40,522 nucleotides of DNA from an uncultured Desulfuromonadales bacterium (GTDB lineage Bacteria; Desulfobacterota; Desulfuromonadia; Desulfuromonadales; Geopsychrobacteraceae): contig CAMYNR010000051.1 in NCBI GenBank assembly GCA_947259715.1, forward strand, positions 1 to 40,522. The letters run 5' to 3'. The translations under genes were made by a program, and so were the position numbers. Below are positions 24,574-34,206 of this stretch, one piece after another. The notes beneath the pieces are model-generated. The model had not been told where the DNA came from and ran no database searches. It saw only the letters and a list, made by a program, of their open reading frames with translations. The stretch's first letter is position 1, and each line of letters opens with the position of its first letter.

Positions 24574-26051
24574 GGCAGCCCTCCAAGCAGCATCTGCACC
24601 GGCTCCCGTAGTGGCTCCAGGATCGGTTGCGGATAGCAGCCAAGCAGCACCACCAGCAGCGCCAGTGGAACCACAATCAGCCATTCACGGGCGCAGAGAT
24701 CGTGCCGATCGTGAGGATGGCAACTTGGCCCCCAGATCACTTCCTGTACCAGACGCAGCATGTAGGCGGCAGAGAACAGCACCCCGCCAACCGCCAGGCT
24801 GGCCCAGACCGGATGCTCAGCGAAGGTGCCGATCAGGATCAGAATCTCACCGGCAAAGTTGGCCAGCCCCGGCAATCCCAGGGATGCGAAACAGAACAGC
24901 AGAAAGAAGGCCGAAAGATTCGGCTGGGTACGCCAGAGTCCGCCCAACTTTTCGATTTCCCGGGTCCCGGTCCGCTGACGGATCATCGCGATCATGACGA
25001 ACAGCGCGCCGGTGGTGACGCCATGATTGATCATCAGCAGAATGCTCCCCTCCCAGGCGGTCTGGTTCCAGGCCGCCAAACCGAGAATGACAAAGCCGAG
25101 ATGGGAAATCGACGAATAGGCGACGATCCGTTTGACATCCAGCTGCAGATAAGCGACCCAGGCCGCATAGAACAAACCGATCAGGGCGAGCACCGCCAAC
25201 ACCGGCAGGGCCTTTTGCGTCGCCAGCGGAAAAAGCGGAAAGGCAAAACGGATCATCCCGTAAACCCCGGTTTTCAGCAGCAGCCCGGCCAGATCGACGG
25301 AACCGGCCGCCGGCGCCTCGGTGTGGGCATCGGGCAACCAGGTATGAAAAGGAAAGAGCGGCACCTTGACGGCAAAAGCAGCCATAAAGCAGAGGAAAAA
25401 GAGCATCTCCTGGGTCGAACTCAGTTCGGTCTGTTTCAACGCGTCCAAGGCAAAGCTGTAGACCCCGGTCTGCTCGCCATGCAGCAGATAGAGGCTGATC
25501 AGTGCCAGCAACAGCAGCAGACTGCCAGCCAGGGTAAAGAGGAAGAACTTCACCGCGGCATAAACCCGCCGTTCATGCCCCCAGACCCCGATCAAAAAGA
25601 ACATCGGGATCAGCATCAGCTCCCAGAAGAGATAAAACAGCACCATGTCGAGGGCAAGAAAGACGCCGATGATCCCGGTTTCCAGGACCAGAACCAGAGC
25701 GAAGAAGAGCGCCGGGTGGTAGCGCATATCCCAGGAAATCAGTACGGCGATCACCTGCAGAAAGGCGGTCAGCAGGATCAGCAGCAGCGAGATCCCGTCC
25801 AGACCCAGGGTGTAGCGGATGCCGAAGGTTTCGATCCAGCGGTAGTCCTCGTACTTCAACCAGCCGCCGACCGGGTCAACCGACATGGCCAGGCCGATGC
25901 TGACCACCAGCAGCAGGCTGGTCGTTCCCAGCGCCAGCCAGCGACAGGCATTCGGCGATTTGCGCCAGACCAGACAGAGCAGGGAGCCGAGCAGCGGCAA
26001 CCAGAGCAGCAGACTGAGGATCGGAAAATTTGTCGATGTATCTGCAATCAT
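24570..26051 (-). CDS. nuoM: NADH-quinone oxidoreductase subunit M
   Basis: NuoM is a proton-pumping antiporter-like membrane subunit. The 493-residue protein shows the expected motifs: FLALDMVLFYLFWELMLIPM with the essential glutamate in the WE pair, VPLFPFHTWLPDAHTEAPAA, LLLKTGVYGMIRFAFPLF with the lysine, and AYSSISHLGFVILGL. Unlike the other membrane subunits it is separated from nuoL by 324 bases holding two repeats. The ribosome-binding site is poor (only AAAGG well upstream of the ATG). It overlaps nuoN. Confidence 0.96.
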   Translation of the reverse strand: MIADTSTNFPILSLLLWLPLLGSLLCLVWRKSPNACRWLALGTTSLLLVVSIGLAMSVDPVGGWLKYEDYRWIETFGIRYTLGLDGISLLLILLTAFLQVIAVLISWDMRYHPALFFALVLVLETGIIGVFLALDMVLFYLFWELMLIPMFFLIGVWGHERRVYAAVKFFLFTLAGSLLLLLALISLYLLHGEQTGVYSFALDALKQTELSSTQEMLFFLCFMAAFAVKVPLFPFHTWLPDAHTEAPAAGSVDLAGLLLKTGVYGMIRFAFPLFPLATQKALPVLAVLALIGLFYAAWVAYLQLDVKRIVAYSSISHLGFVILGLAAWNQTAWEGSILLMINHGVTTGALFVMIAMIRQRTGTREIEKLGGLWRTQPNLSAFFLLFCFASLGLPGLANFAGEILILIGTFAEHPVWASLAVGGVLFSAAYMLRLVQEVIWGPSCHPHDRHDLCAREWLIVVPLALLVVLLGCYPQPILEPLREPVQMLLGGLP

Positions 26052-26095
26052 AACGAAAAAGGCGCCTTTATTTTTCGAGCCTGGAATCTAAAAAA

Positions 26096-26189
26096 GGTTT
26101 TTAACGCAGAGACGGAGAGACCGCAGAGCTCGCAGAGAAAACCAAATCTCTCCGCCTCTTCTATCCTCTTTGGGTCCTTGCGTTAGATA
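26096..26189. repeat. Dispersed palindromic repeat family C (AACGCAGAGAC type)
   Basis: The gap between nuoL and nuoM (26052-26375) holds two unrelated repeats. This one begins TTTTTAACGCAGAGACGGAG and ends GTCCTTGCGTTAGAT, with inner CGCAGAGAAAACC and ATCTCTCCGCCTC; the two halves are imperfect inverse complements. Sequences of the form AACGCAGAGACGC are, from general knowledge, common interspersed palindromes in Geobacter-like genomes. Bases 26190-26251 show nothing recognisable. Confidence 0.6.
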
Positions 26190-26251
26190 TAGGGATCTTT
26201 GCCACCTTCTTTTGGTTATAGGTTTAATATTTTCTACTTACGGATTCCACA

Positions 26252-26373
26252 GGGCTGATCAAAATGCTCCGGATGCAAGGCTTGCGCAGACTTTGACCCG
26301 CAGGCGTAGCAGCGCTACGTCGAGGAGTCAAAGTCAAGCATAACGCCGCAGACGGGGTATTTTCATCAGCCCC
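26252..26373. repeat. Dispersed palindromic repeat family B, copy 1
   Basis: GGGCTGATCAAAA at one end and TTTTCATCAGCCC at the other are inverted copies. The centre is the hairpin CGTAGCagcGCTACG, and intermediate arms (GATGCAAGGC, AAGCATAACGC) also pair. The element starts two bases after the nuoL stop codon on the transcribed strand. A second copy lies at 34810-34930, downstream of nuoBCD. Confidence 0.8.
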
Positions 26374-26375
26374 AC

Positions 26376-28226
26376 TCAAGCAATCGCCCGCAGAAGGAAC
26401 CAGCTTACAATCAACAACAAACCCCAGGCGAAGCTCTGCAGATAGCGGGAAATCTTGCCATCCGCCAGATACCGCAGCACATGCCCCCAAACGAAGCAGG
26501 CCCGGGAGAAACTCTCCACCAGTCCATCGATCAAAGCCAGATCGACCCCTTGCCAGCAGAAACGACAGAGCTGCCGGAAGGGGCGGATCAAGAGGCGATC
26601 GAAAAAGGCATCGCAGCGCCAGCCGGACAAAAAGAATCCGCTGACCGGTCCCGGTTCTCGTTCGACAAAGCGGTGATAGCGCAGATGCGCAATCAACCAG
26701 CCGAGCAAAAAGGTCCCAAAAGCCAGCGCCAGCAAGTAGTACTCGGTCTGCAAACTGAGATTCGGCACCTCATTATCACGGCCCAGCCAATGGGACAGCC
26801 AGGCGTGCCCGCCGATAAAATGAGGCAGGTTCAAGAAACCGCCGGCCAAGCCCGAGATCCCCAGCGGAACCAGCGTCCAGATCATCACCTTGGACACCGC
26901 ATGAGGCAGCTCCTCGCCCCGATAATCTCCGCCGAAAACCAGATAGGCCAGCCGGAAGCTGTACAGCGAGGTCAACCCGGCGGTCAGCACACCGAGACCA
27001 TACAGACTGAGATGAAAAGGATCGCCATGAGCAAAGGCGGTCGCCAGAATCAGGTCTTTGGAGAAAAAACCATCGGTCAAGGGCGCTCCAGCGAGACAGA
27101 GCAGGCCAATCAGAAACAACCAGAAAACACTTCTCGAGCGCTTGCGCAGCCCGCCCATGAGAAAAATATTGTTCTCGTGGCCGGCCAGCTGAATGATACA
27201 GCCAGCCCCCATGAACAGCAGGGCTTTGAAAAAGGCATGGGTCAGCAGGTGGAACATCGCTGCCGAGACGCTGCCCAGGCCGACTGCCAGGAACATATAG
27301 CCGACCTGGCTCATCGTTGAGTAGGCCAGCACCCGTTTGATTTCGGTCTGCGCCAGAGCACAGGTCGCCGCATACAGGGCGGTCAGCATCCCGACCACGG
27401 CGATCACATCCAGCGCCATGGTCGACAGTGAGACCAGCGGGAACATCCGGCAGAGCAGATAGACCCCGGCGGTGACCATTGTGGCAGCGTGAATCAGCGC
27501 CGAAACCGGCGTCGGACCGGCCATGGCATCCGGCAGCCAGCTCATCAGCGGCAGCTGAGCGCTTTTACCGCAGGCGCCGCCGAGCAGCAGCAAGGAGATA
27601 ATGGTCAGGGTGGTTGGATCGAGTTCGGCCGCGCGGCCGTTGATCGCTTCGATACCGATGGTGCCAAACAGGCTGAACAGCCAGAGCAGGCCGACGGTAA
27701 AAAACAGATCACCGATCCGGGTGACGATAAACGCCTTGCGCCCCGCGCGGGCATTTTCCGCCTTGCGATACCAGAAGCCGATCAGCGCATAGGAACAGAA
27801 ACCAACCCCTTCCCAGCCGAGAAACATCAACAGCAGGTTGTCAGCCAGAATGATGGTCAGCATGGCGAAGACAAAGAGGTTCAGCAGGGCGAAAAAGCGC
27901 GCCTGATCATGCTCATCGGCCATGTAACTGGCCGCGTAAATATGAATCAGCCCGGCGACCCCGGTCACCATCAGGGTCATGATCGCCGCCAGCGGATCGA
28001 ACAGCAGACCGACCTCGGCCGTGAAACCGCCACTCTGCAGCCAGGTAAACAGGTTGACGTGCAGCCCCGCACCAGTTGCCTGCGGCCAGCAGGCCAGCGC
28101 CGCCAGAAAGCTGGCAAACACCGCGCCGCTGGCGATCAGCGCCTGCAAGGGGCGCGGCAGCCGACTGCCGAAGCAGGCATTGAACAGGCCGCCGACCAGC
28201 GGCAAAATTAAGACCAAGGCCAGCAT
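26376..28226 (-). CDS. nuoL: NADH-quinone oxidoreductase subunit L
   Basis: NuoL is the most distal proton-pumping membrane subunit and carries the long lateral helix. The 616-residue length fits. Motifs: FLGWEGVGFCSYALIGFWYR with the conserved glutamate, GKSAQLPLMSWLPDAMAGPT, SALIHAATMVTAGVYLLCRM, AYSTMSQVGYMFLAVG and HAFFKALLFMGAGCII. A GAGGGG ribosome-binding site precedes the ATG. It starts two bases after the nuoK stop, and repeat B begins right after its stop codon. Confidence 0.97.
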   Translation of the reverse strand: MLALVLILPLVGGLFNACFGSRLPRPLQALIASGAVFASFLAALACWPQATGAGLHVNLFTWLQSGGFTAEVGLLFDPLAAIMTLMVTGVAGLIHIYAASYMADEHDQARFFALLNLFVFAMLTIILADNLLLMFLGWEGVGFCSYALIGFWYRKAENARAGRKAFIVTRIGDLFFTVGLLWLFSLFGTIGIEAINGRAAELDPTTLTIISLLLLGGACGKSAQLPLMSWLPDAMAGPTPVSALIHAATMVTAGVYLLCRMFPLVSLSTMALDVIAVVGMLTALYAATCALAQTEIKRVLAYSTMSQVGYMFLAVGLGSVSAAMFHLLTHAFFKALLFMGAGCIIQLAGHENNIFLMGGLRKRSRSVFWLFLIGLLCLAGAPLTDGFFSKDLILATAFAHGDPFHLSLYGLGVLTAGLTSLYSFRLAYLVFGGDYRGEELPHAVSKVMIWTLVPLGISGLAGGFLNLPHFIGGHAWLSHWLGRDNEVPNLSLQTEYYLLALAFGTFLLGWLIAHLRYHRFVEREPGPVSGFFLSGWRCDAFFDRLLIRPFRQLCRFCWQGVDLALIDGLVESFSRACFVWGHVLRYLADGKISRYLQSFAWGLLLIVSWFLLRAIA

Positions 28227-28228
28227 CG

Positions 28229-28534
28229 TCAGCCCCTCATCTCGTCAAAAGAACGGATATCGATACTCTGCTTGCGCCGATTGAGATAGACCACCATGGC
28301 CAGTGAGATCGACACCTCCGCCGAGGTCATCGCCATCAGAAAGATCACCATTATCTGCCCGTCGAGCTGCTGCCAGAAACTGGACGCCCCGACCAAAGTC
28401 AGGCCGACGGCGTTAAGCATCACTTCTACCCCGATCAGGATCATAATCAGGTTGCGGCGCACCAGCACACAGACCAGTCCGAGAAAAAACAGTGTGGTGG
28501 ACAGAATCAGCAGGTGCTCGAGGGGGACGATCAT
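28229..28534 (-). CDS. nuoK: NADH-quinone oxidoreductase subunit K
   Basis: NuoK is a small, three-helix membrane subunit (101 residues) that carries conserved membrane glutamates needed for proton transfer. Here these are in LIGVEVMLNAVGLTLV and MTSAEVSISLAMVVYLNRRK. The start overlaps the nuoJ stop by four bases, and the stop is two bases from the nuoL start, showing tight translational coupling. Confidence 0.97.
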   Translation of the reverse strand: MIVPLEHLLILSTTLFFLGLVCVLVRRNLIMILIGVEVMLNAVGLTLVGASSFWQQLDGQIMVIFLMAMTSAEVSISLAMVVYLNRRKQSIDIRSFDEMRG

Positions 28535-29058
28535 GCCTCACCTCCACGGCCTTTGCGTTTCGATTCCGGCTTGCCGACATAGAAGGCGCCAACCGCAGCG
28601 AACAGCAGCTGGAAAGAAACGATCTCCACCGCCAGGGCGTACTCCTTAAACAGCGCGTAGCCGAAATCGCGCGGGCTGGCATACCAGCGCGGCACCCCAT
28701 CGGCGGTGGTCGGATCGAGGCTGGTCAGCAGCAGGGTGCAGGCACCCAGGGCGCCAGCCAAGAGCAGGATCGGCACCCACTTCACCCAGTTGGGGCCGTA
28801 ACGATCCGTCTCCCCCCCCGGGGCCAGCTCAAGCATCATGATAATGAACAGGAACAGCACCATGATCGCCCCGGCATAGATAATCACCTCCCAGGCCGCA
28901 ACCAGCGGCGCTCCAAGCAGATAAAAGAGCAGCGCCAGAGCGAAAAAACTGTTTACCAGATAGATCACCGCATGCACCGGATTGCGCCGGGTAATCGCCA
29001 GCAGCGTGGCGATAACGGCAATCGCCCCGAGAATATAAAACATCAGGGTGGCGCTCAT
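28531..29058 (-). CDS. nuoJ: NADH-quinone oxidoreductase subunit J
   Basis: NuoJ is a five-helix membrane subunit next to the quinone-proton coupling region. In this 175-residue protein the conserved segment is [20 protein letters not shown], preceded by [20 protein letters not shown]. The C-terminus is a soluble basic tail ([14 protein letters not shown]). Its start overlaps the nuoI stop (ATGA) and its end overlaps nuoK. Confidence 0.96.
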   Translation of the reverse strand: MSATLMFYILGAIAVIATLLAITRRNPVHAVIYLVNSFFALALLFYLLGAPLVAAWEVIIYAGAIMVLFLFIIMMLELAPGGETDRYGPNWVKWVPILLLAGALGACTLLLTSLDPTTADGVPRWYASPRDFGYALFKEYALAVEIVSFQLLFAAVGAFYVGKPESKRKGRGGEA

Positions 29059-29585
29059 GGCAGCAGGTCCTTGACATCGACCGGTGGCGTTTCCGTCGGA
29101 TTGCTGCCGCGCGGGGCAGCAACGCCAATTCCGGCCTGGCGGTAAAAATTATAGTCGGGCTCCTGGCCACAATGATCGACCAGCAGATCCTCCTTTTCGT
29201 AGACCAGCTTGAGCGGGTCGCGACCGGCCAACTCAAAATCGTTGGTCACCTGGATCGCCAGGGTCGGGCAGGCTTCGGTGCAAAGGCCGCAGAAGATGCA
29301 GCGGCTGAAGTTGATCCGGAACCAGGCCGCGTAACGCCGGCCATCCTCAGCTTCGGTGGCCTGCATCGAAATGCAATCGACCGGACAGGCGGCGCTGCAG
29401 AGATGACAGGCGACACAGCGCTCCTGCCCATCCGGATCGCGGGTCAGGATCAGCCGGGCCCGGTAGCGTGGCGGCGGTTCGCGCCGCTGCTCCGGGTATT
29501 GAATCGTCACCGGCTTGCGGAACATATTGCGCAGGGTCACCCAGAATGGTTGCAGGGTGCCCCGAAGGTCACGCCAGAGATGCAT
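29055..29585 (-). CDS. nuoI: NADH-quinone oxidoreductase subunit I
   Basis: NuoI is the ferredoxin-like peripheral subunit holding clusters N6a and N6b, which relay electrons towards NuoB. The 176-residue protein has both 4Fe-4S motifs: [15 protein letters not shown] and [15 protein letters not shown]. The N-terminal amphipathic region ([20 protein letters not shown]) contacts the membrane arm. It lies three bases after nuoH and overlaps nuoJ. Confidence 0.97.
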   Translation of the reverse strand: MHLWRDLRGTLQPFWVTLRNMFRKPVTIQYPEQRREPPPRYRARLILTRDPDGQERCVACHLCSAACPVDCISMQATEAEDGRRYAAWFRINFSRCIFCGLCTEACPTLAIQVTNDFELAGRDPLKLVYEKEDLLVDHCGQEPDYNFYRQAGIGVAAPRGSNPTETPPVDVKDLLP

Positions 29586-29588
29586 CGC

Positions 29589-30581
29589 TTATCCTATCCA
29601 TAAAAGCACCGCCCCGGTCACCAGCACGTTCAACAACGCCAGCGGCAGCAGCAGCTTCCAGCCAAAGTGCATGAGTTGATCATAGCGCAGACGCGGCAGA
29701 CTGGCGCGCACCCAGATAAAGAAGAAACAGATCGCCAGAACCTTAAGGGAGAACCAGACCACCCCCGGCAGATAAGGGCCATGCCAACCGCCGAGAAAAA
29801 AGACGGTAATCATCGCGCCAAGAATAATCAGGTTGATATACTCGCCAACAAAAAACAGGCCGAAGCGCATCCCCGAATACTCGGTATGGAAGCCGGCAAC
29901 CAGCTCATTCTCCGCCTCGGGCAGATCGAAGGGGATCCGCTTGCTCTCCGCCACCACGCTGATCAGAAAAATCAGAAAGGCCGGCGGATTGAGCAGGAGG
30001 TAAGGGATCTGCGCCTGCGCCATGACGATCTCGGTCAGGGAAAAAGAGCGCGCCATCATCACCACCGGCACCAATGACAGCCCCAGGGCCAGCTCATAAC
30101 TGATCAGCTGGGCCAGCCCGCGGATACTGCCGAGCAGGGCGTATTTGGAGTTGGACGCCCAGCCGCCCAGGGCCATTCCGTAAACCGCCAGCGATGACAG
30201 GCCAAGGAAATAGAGCACGCCGATATTCAGATCGATGACCACCAGCGGCAGGGTCTGGCCGAAAATCTCCAGCGGCGGGCCGAAAGGCACCACGGCGAAG
30301 GTCAGCAGAGCAGTCACCGCCGAAAGCCCCGGGGCAATTAAAAACAGCCACTTATCGGCAGTCGCCGGCAGGAAATCCTCTTTGGTCAGCAGCTTGATCA
30401 AATCGGAGAGTGGCTGCAACATACCAAAAGGCCCCACCCGGTTCGGTCCGTAGCGCAGCTGCATACGCGCCAGAATTTTCCGCTCGGCCAGCACCAGATA
30501 GGCGGCCAGGGTGAGGATGACAAAAAAGATAAGCCCCAGCTTGGCGAGAATCAGCGCATAGGTGAGCAGCTGCTCAGGCAT
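29589..30581 (-). CDS. nuoH: NADH-quinone oxidoreductase subunit H
   Basis: NuoH is the membrane subunit forming much of the quinone chamber. The 330-residue protein has the signature RMQLRYGPNRVGPFGMLQPL, ADLIK-like SDLIKLLTKEDFLP, GWASNSKYALLGSIRGLAQL and the acidic loop IPFDLPEAENELVAGFHTEY. All are standard. It overlaps the end of nuoG by eight bases, so its translation is linked to the frame in which NuoG finishes. Confidence 0.97.
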   Translation of the reverse strand: MPEQLLTYALILAKLGLIFFVILTLAAYLVLAERKILARMQLRYGPNRVGPFGMLQPLSDLIKLLTKEDFLPATADKWLFLIAPGLSAVTALLTFAVVPFGPPLEIFGQTLPLVVIDLNIGVLYFLGLSSLAVYGMALGGWASNSKYALLGSIRGLAQLISYELALGLSLVPVVMMARSFSLTEIVMAQAQIPYLLLNPPAFLIFLISVVAESKRIPFDLPEAENELVAGFHTEYSGMRFGLFFVGEYINLIILGAMITVFFLGGWHGPYLPGVVWFSLKVLAICFFFIWVRASLPRLRYDQLMHFGWKLLLPLALLNVLVTGAVLLWIG

Positions 30582-32849
30582 CCTGCACCTCCTTGCTCAC
30601 CTGGCAATAGACACCTTGAGATCCTGGAACCAGCTGTGACAAGGCGGCGCTGCTTTCGACCAGCGCGCAGCCGGCCGCCAGCCGCTCATCGGTGCGCAGC
30701 GGTAGGCTAAAACGCTCCCCCTCAGCCTCAAGAAGCACCTGCTGACCCTCTTCCAGGCCACGCGCTTCGGCATCCTTTGGATTCAGGCAGAGGCTGGCGG
30801 CAGTAAACCGCGGCACCAGCTTGGCCGAGAAGCGGCTGAAAAGCTCACCTCCATAGGGTGCCTGGCTGACCAGCAGCTCGAGACTGTCAATCGGCCCCTG
30901 AGGAGGCTTGGCGTTAAGCGCCGAAGCGACCGCGGAGCTGGGGAGACGGATGCCCTCATCCCCTGGGGTTATTCTCAGCAGCCCCTCCAGGCGCGGCAAT
31001 GCCGCAGCGATGCGCTGCCGTACCTCAGTGAGATCACCTTCCTCACCAAGCAGTTGCTGCAATAGCCACCAGGCGGGTCGCGGCTGGCTGCCAGGGCTTT
31101 CCTGGCGAAAGTCACGGGGGGGATGATCGCCGGCGCCGGTTTCGGCGATCGGCAGGCCGGGCTTGATGACCGGCGCGAAGGCCTGCAGTCGCCCTTCGTT
31201 GTTGACGTAACTGCCGGCGGTTTCGACCGGTGGCAGCGGGCAAACTTGCTGCTCTGCGGGGCTTCGAGCAAGGGATCGGTTTCCAGGCAGACCAGCATCT
31301 TCACCAACCCCGACTCCAGGCGGGAGAGCAGGTCGGCCGGTTCAGTCGGACTGAGCAGGGCCGCGCCGAAGCTGTTTGGGGCGGAGAGCAGCGGATGCAC
31401 CAGGCAAGGACGCTCTTCGCTGGTCAACTCGGCCGCCAGACGACCCAACTTTTGCAACCCATTGGGACCCAGCAGGTCGCCGCCACCGACCAGCACCGGT
31501 CGCTCTGAACGCTGCAGCAAATCTTGCAACATATCCCCTTCAGCCGTTTTCTCCCCGCCGACCAGGTTCAGCAGGTCCTGGCACGAGAGGGAAGTATGAT
31601 CAAACTCCCAGGGCAGCTCAATGGGGCGCGGATCGTAGATCATCACCTGTCCCCCCTGGCGGATCACCTGACGCAGCGCCAGCGCCAACATCGGCGCTTC
31701 GGCCAGCGGGTCGGCGCCAAAGACCACCACCAGGTCGCTGCTGCGCAGCTGTTCCAGCGATGCCAGGCGCGCCGATAGGTCTTTGGCCGCGACCTGAGCC
31801 GCCGCATGCCGCGCACTGTGGGCACCAAACAGTGGAGCGCTGCAGCCCAGCTGCCAGGCCCACTGCTGCAACAGCCAGTTGGCTTCCAGCGAAGCCCGCG
31901 CCGAGCCAAGCAATAGTACCGCATCGGGCCCATGTTCGGCGATCAACTGCTGGCTGCGGCTCTTCAACAAACGCACTGCAGCATCGATATCCAGCGTTCC
32001 CTCGCGATCGCTCCGGGCTTGCCGGGGGCGCTCGGGATGATTGACATAACCGCTGCCGAACCTGCCCCGGTCGCAGATGAAGTGACCGTTAACCTGCGGG
32101 TTGATGCCGCTGCGCACCCGCTGCAACTCACGCAGGCGGGCACCAGGAACCGTTGCGCAACCGAGGGAGCAGTGCGGACAGATCGAAGACGCTTCCTGCA
32201 GATCCCAGTAGCGGCTTTTAAAGCGGAAGGTCTTGTCGGTGAAAACTCCAGTCGGGCAGACATCAACCAGGTTGCCGGAAAAATCGCTTTCCAACATGCC
32301 ATCTTCGAAACGGCCGAAAAAGACCCGATTACGTGATCCCTGCACACCGAAATCGCGCCCACCGCAGTAATCCTGGTAAGTCCGCGCGCAACGGTAACAC
32401 TGGATACAGCGGTTCATCTCCTGGACCACAAAGGGGCCAAGATCCTGATTGTTGTAGGTTCGTTTTTTACCGCGATAGCGGCGAATATCATGGCCGCCGG
32501 CAATGGTCATCTCCTGCAGCTGGCACTCACCCCCCTCATCGCAGACCGGGCAGTCATGGGGATGGTTGATCATCAGCCATTCGATGACCCGGGCGCGGAA
32601 GTTGGCCGAACGCTCATCGCCGGTGAGCACCACCATGCCCTCCTCAGCAGGAATCAGGCAGGACATCTTCAGCCCCTTCTGTGATCCCTCCAGCACGGTC
32701 ACGGCGCACAGCCGGCAGGCCCCGACGGCACCAAGCGCTTTGTGGTAACAGAAATGCGGAATCACGATACCCAACTGCTCGGCGGCAGTGAGAACGCTGG
32801 CACCTTCCGGAACGGTGACCTGCTGATTGTCGATGGTCAGTGTTGGCAT
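30574..32849 (-). CDS. nuoG: NADH-quinone oxidoreductase subunit G, frameshifted
   Basis: NuoG is the large iron-sulfur subunit of the peripheral arm. ATG 32849 (MPTLTIDNQQVTV) is the start; the track adds 22 residues from the repeat. N-terminal cluster motifs are intact: HFCYHKALGAVGACRLCAV (2Fe-2S), HDCPVCDEGGECQLQE, CIQCYRCARTYQDYCGG, then CPHCSLGC for the extra N7-type cluster, followed by a molybdopterin-oxidoreductase-like region. Near 31240 the frame breaks: the first frame goes from SSKFAR into nonsense, while the next frame continues as LPPVETAGSYVNNEGRLQAF, clearly NuoG, to the stop at 30574. The total length (2276 bases) is one short of a multiple of three, so one missing base near GCCCGCTGCC explains it. 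It may be a sequencing error, a real mutation or recoding. Confidence 0.9.
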
Positions 32850-32858
32850 TTTTATCCT

Positions 32859-32933
32859 GTAGGGGCGAACCTGGGTGTTCGCCCGCCTGTTTCGTCTATC
32901 GACCAGGGCAGACACGGGGGTCTGCCCCTACCC
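32859..32933. repeat. Dispersed palindromic repeat family D (GTAGGGGC type)
   Basis: The ends TGTAGGGGCGAAC and TCTGCCCCTACCCA are inverted copies. Inside are two hairpins, GGGCGAAC with GTTCGCCC and GGGCAGAC with GTCTGCCC. The element fills the nuoF-nuoG gap, beginning one base after the nuoF stop codon and ending just before the nuoG ribosome-binding site AGGA. Palindromes of this GTAGGGGC type are, from general knowledge, widespread in environmental bacterial genomes. Confidence 0.75.
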
Positions 32934-32934
32934 A

Positions 32935-34206
32935 TCATTGAAACGGGCAGCAGCCCTTTTTAATATGGTCGGCGATCTCCTGCTCGAAATGTTCCAGCAG
33001 GCCCGCCAGCGGCCCCATCGCCCCTTCAGCCAGGGCGCAGAAGCTGGTACCGGAGATGTTCGCCAGTTGGTCCCTAAGCATGCCATGATGTTCGGGTGTG
33101 GCCTGACCAGCTTCCAACATTTGCAGCAACCAGGCGACCATGGTCAAACCATCGCGACAGGGAGTGCACCAGCCGCAGGATTCCCGCTCGAAAAACCGGA
33201 TCAGGTTCAAGGTCGCCGCGACCATGCAGGTCCGATCATCGAAAACCGTCACCCCGGCGGTACCGAAGCGGCTGCCGACAGCCTCCAGACTGTCGAAATC
33301 AAGCGCCACATCCAGGTGGGCAGCGGTTAAATAGGGGGTCGAAGCACCACCAGGCAGGCAGGCCTTGAATTTTCGCCCCTGCCAGACCCCGCCGCCGTAC
33401 TCCTCGACAATCTGCCTGAGCGGCGTGCCGACCGGCAGTTCATGGCATTCGGTGCGATTGAGATGCCCTGACAGCCCGTAGAGCTTGGTCCCGGAGCCAT
33501 CGATGGTCAGGGCCAGATCGCGAAACCAATCGGCACCGCCAGTGATGATGTGCTGAATGTTGGCCAGGGTTTCGACGTTATTCACCGTGGTCGGGCGGCC
33601 AAACAGCCCCTTGACCGCCGGAAAAGGGGGCTTCAGGCGCGGATTCGGCCTTTTCCCCTCCAGCCCGTTCAGCAGCGCGGTCTCCTCGCCGAGGATATAC
33701 CGACCGGCGCTGCCATGCACATGCAGCTCAAAGTCGAATCCGCTGCCGAGGATATTTTTCCCCAGATAGCCGGCCTCGGTCGCTTCGGCAATCGCCCGGC
33801 GCAGGTTCTCCGCCTGCTGCTCATAGGCATAGCGGATGAAGATGTAACCAACATCGGTCTGCAGAGCATAGGCCGAGATGATCATCCCCTCAACCAGCTG
33901 GTGCGGGTCTGCCGCCAGCAGCTCGCCATCCTTGTAAGTGCCCGGTTCCATCTCGTCGCAGTTGCAGACCAGATATTTCGGACCCGGTTTATCGTGGGGA
34001 AAGAACCCCCACTTCACCCCGGTCGGAAACCCGGCCCCGCCCCGCCCGCGCAGGTTTGAATCATTAACCCGCTGGCGAATTTCCTCCGGGGTCAGGTCGC
34101 GGAACGCCTGCTCCAGGCCCTGGTAGCCACCCGTCGCCCGGTAGCCTTTGAGAAAAACCGTCTCGCCGGGGCGACGATTCTTGAAGAGCAGCTGAGGCGT
34201 GCTCAC
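32935..34206 (-). CDS. nuoF: NADH-quinone oxidoreductase subunit F
   Basis: NuoF binds NADH and FMN and holds cluster N3, the entry point of electrons. The 423-residue protein has the nucleotide-binding RGRGGAGFPTGVKW, the FMN region YLVCNCDEMEPGTYKD, YILGEETALLNGLEG, and cluster ligands ESCGWCTPCRDG plus the distal SFCALAEGA. GTG at 34206 overlaps the nuoE stop (GTGA) and has AGGAGG upstream. The C-terminus ends in HIKKGCCPFQ. Repeat D follows one base after its stop codon. Confidence 0.97.
   Translation of the reverse strand: MSTPQLLFKNRRPGETVFLKGYRATGGYQGLEQAFRDLTPEEIRQRVNDSNLRGRGGAGFPTGVKWGFFPHDKPGPKYLVCNCDEMEPGTYKDGELLAADPHQLVEGMIISAYALQTDVGYIFIRYAYEQQAENLRRAIAEATEAGYLGKNILGSGFDFELHVHGSAGRYILGEETALLNGLEGKRPNPRLKPPFPAVKGLFGRPTTVNNVETLANIQHIITGGADWFRDLALTIDGSGTKLYGLSGHLNRTECHELPVGTPLRQIVEEYGGGVWQGRKFKACLPGGASTPYLTAAHLDVALDFDSLEAVGSRFGTAGVTVFDDRTCMVAATLNLIRFFERESCGWCTPCRDGLTMVAWLLQMLEAGQATPEHHGMLRDQLANISGTSFCALAEGAMGPLAGLLEHFEQEIADHIKKGCCPFQ

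Noticed and set aside
24627-26186. 519-residue plus-strand ORF opposite nuoM
   Set aside because: It is antisense to a well-supported membrane subunit, is rich in Gln/Arg/Asp as expected for the reverse of hydrophobic codons, and has no domain features.
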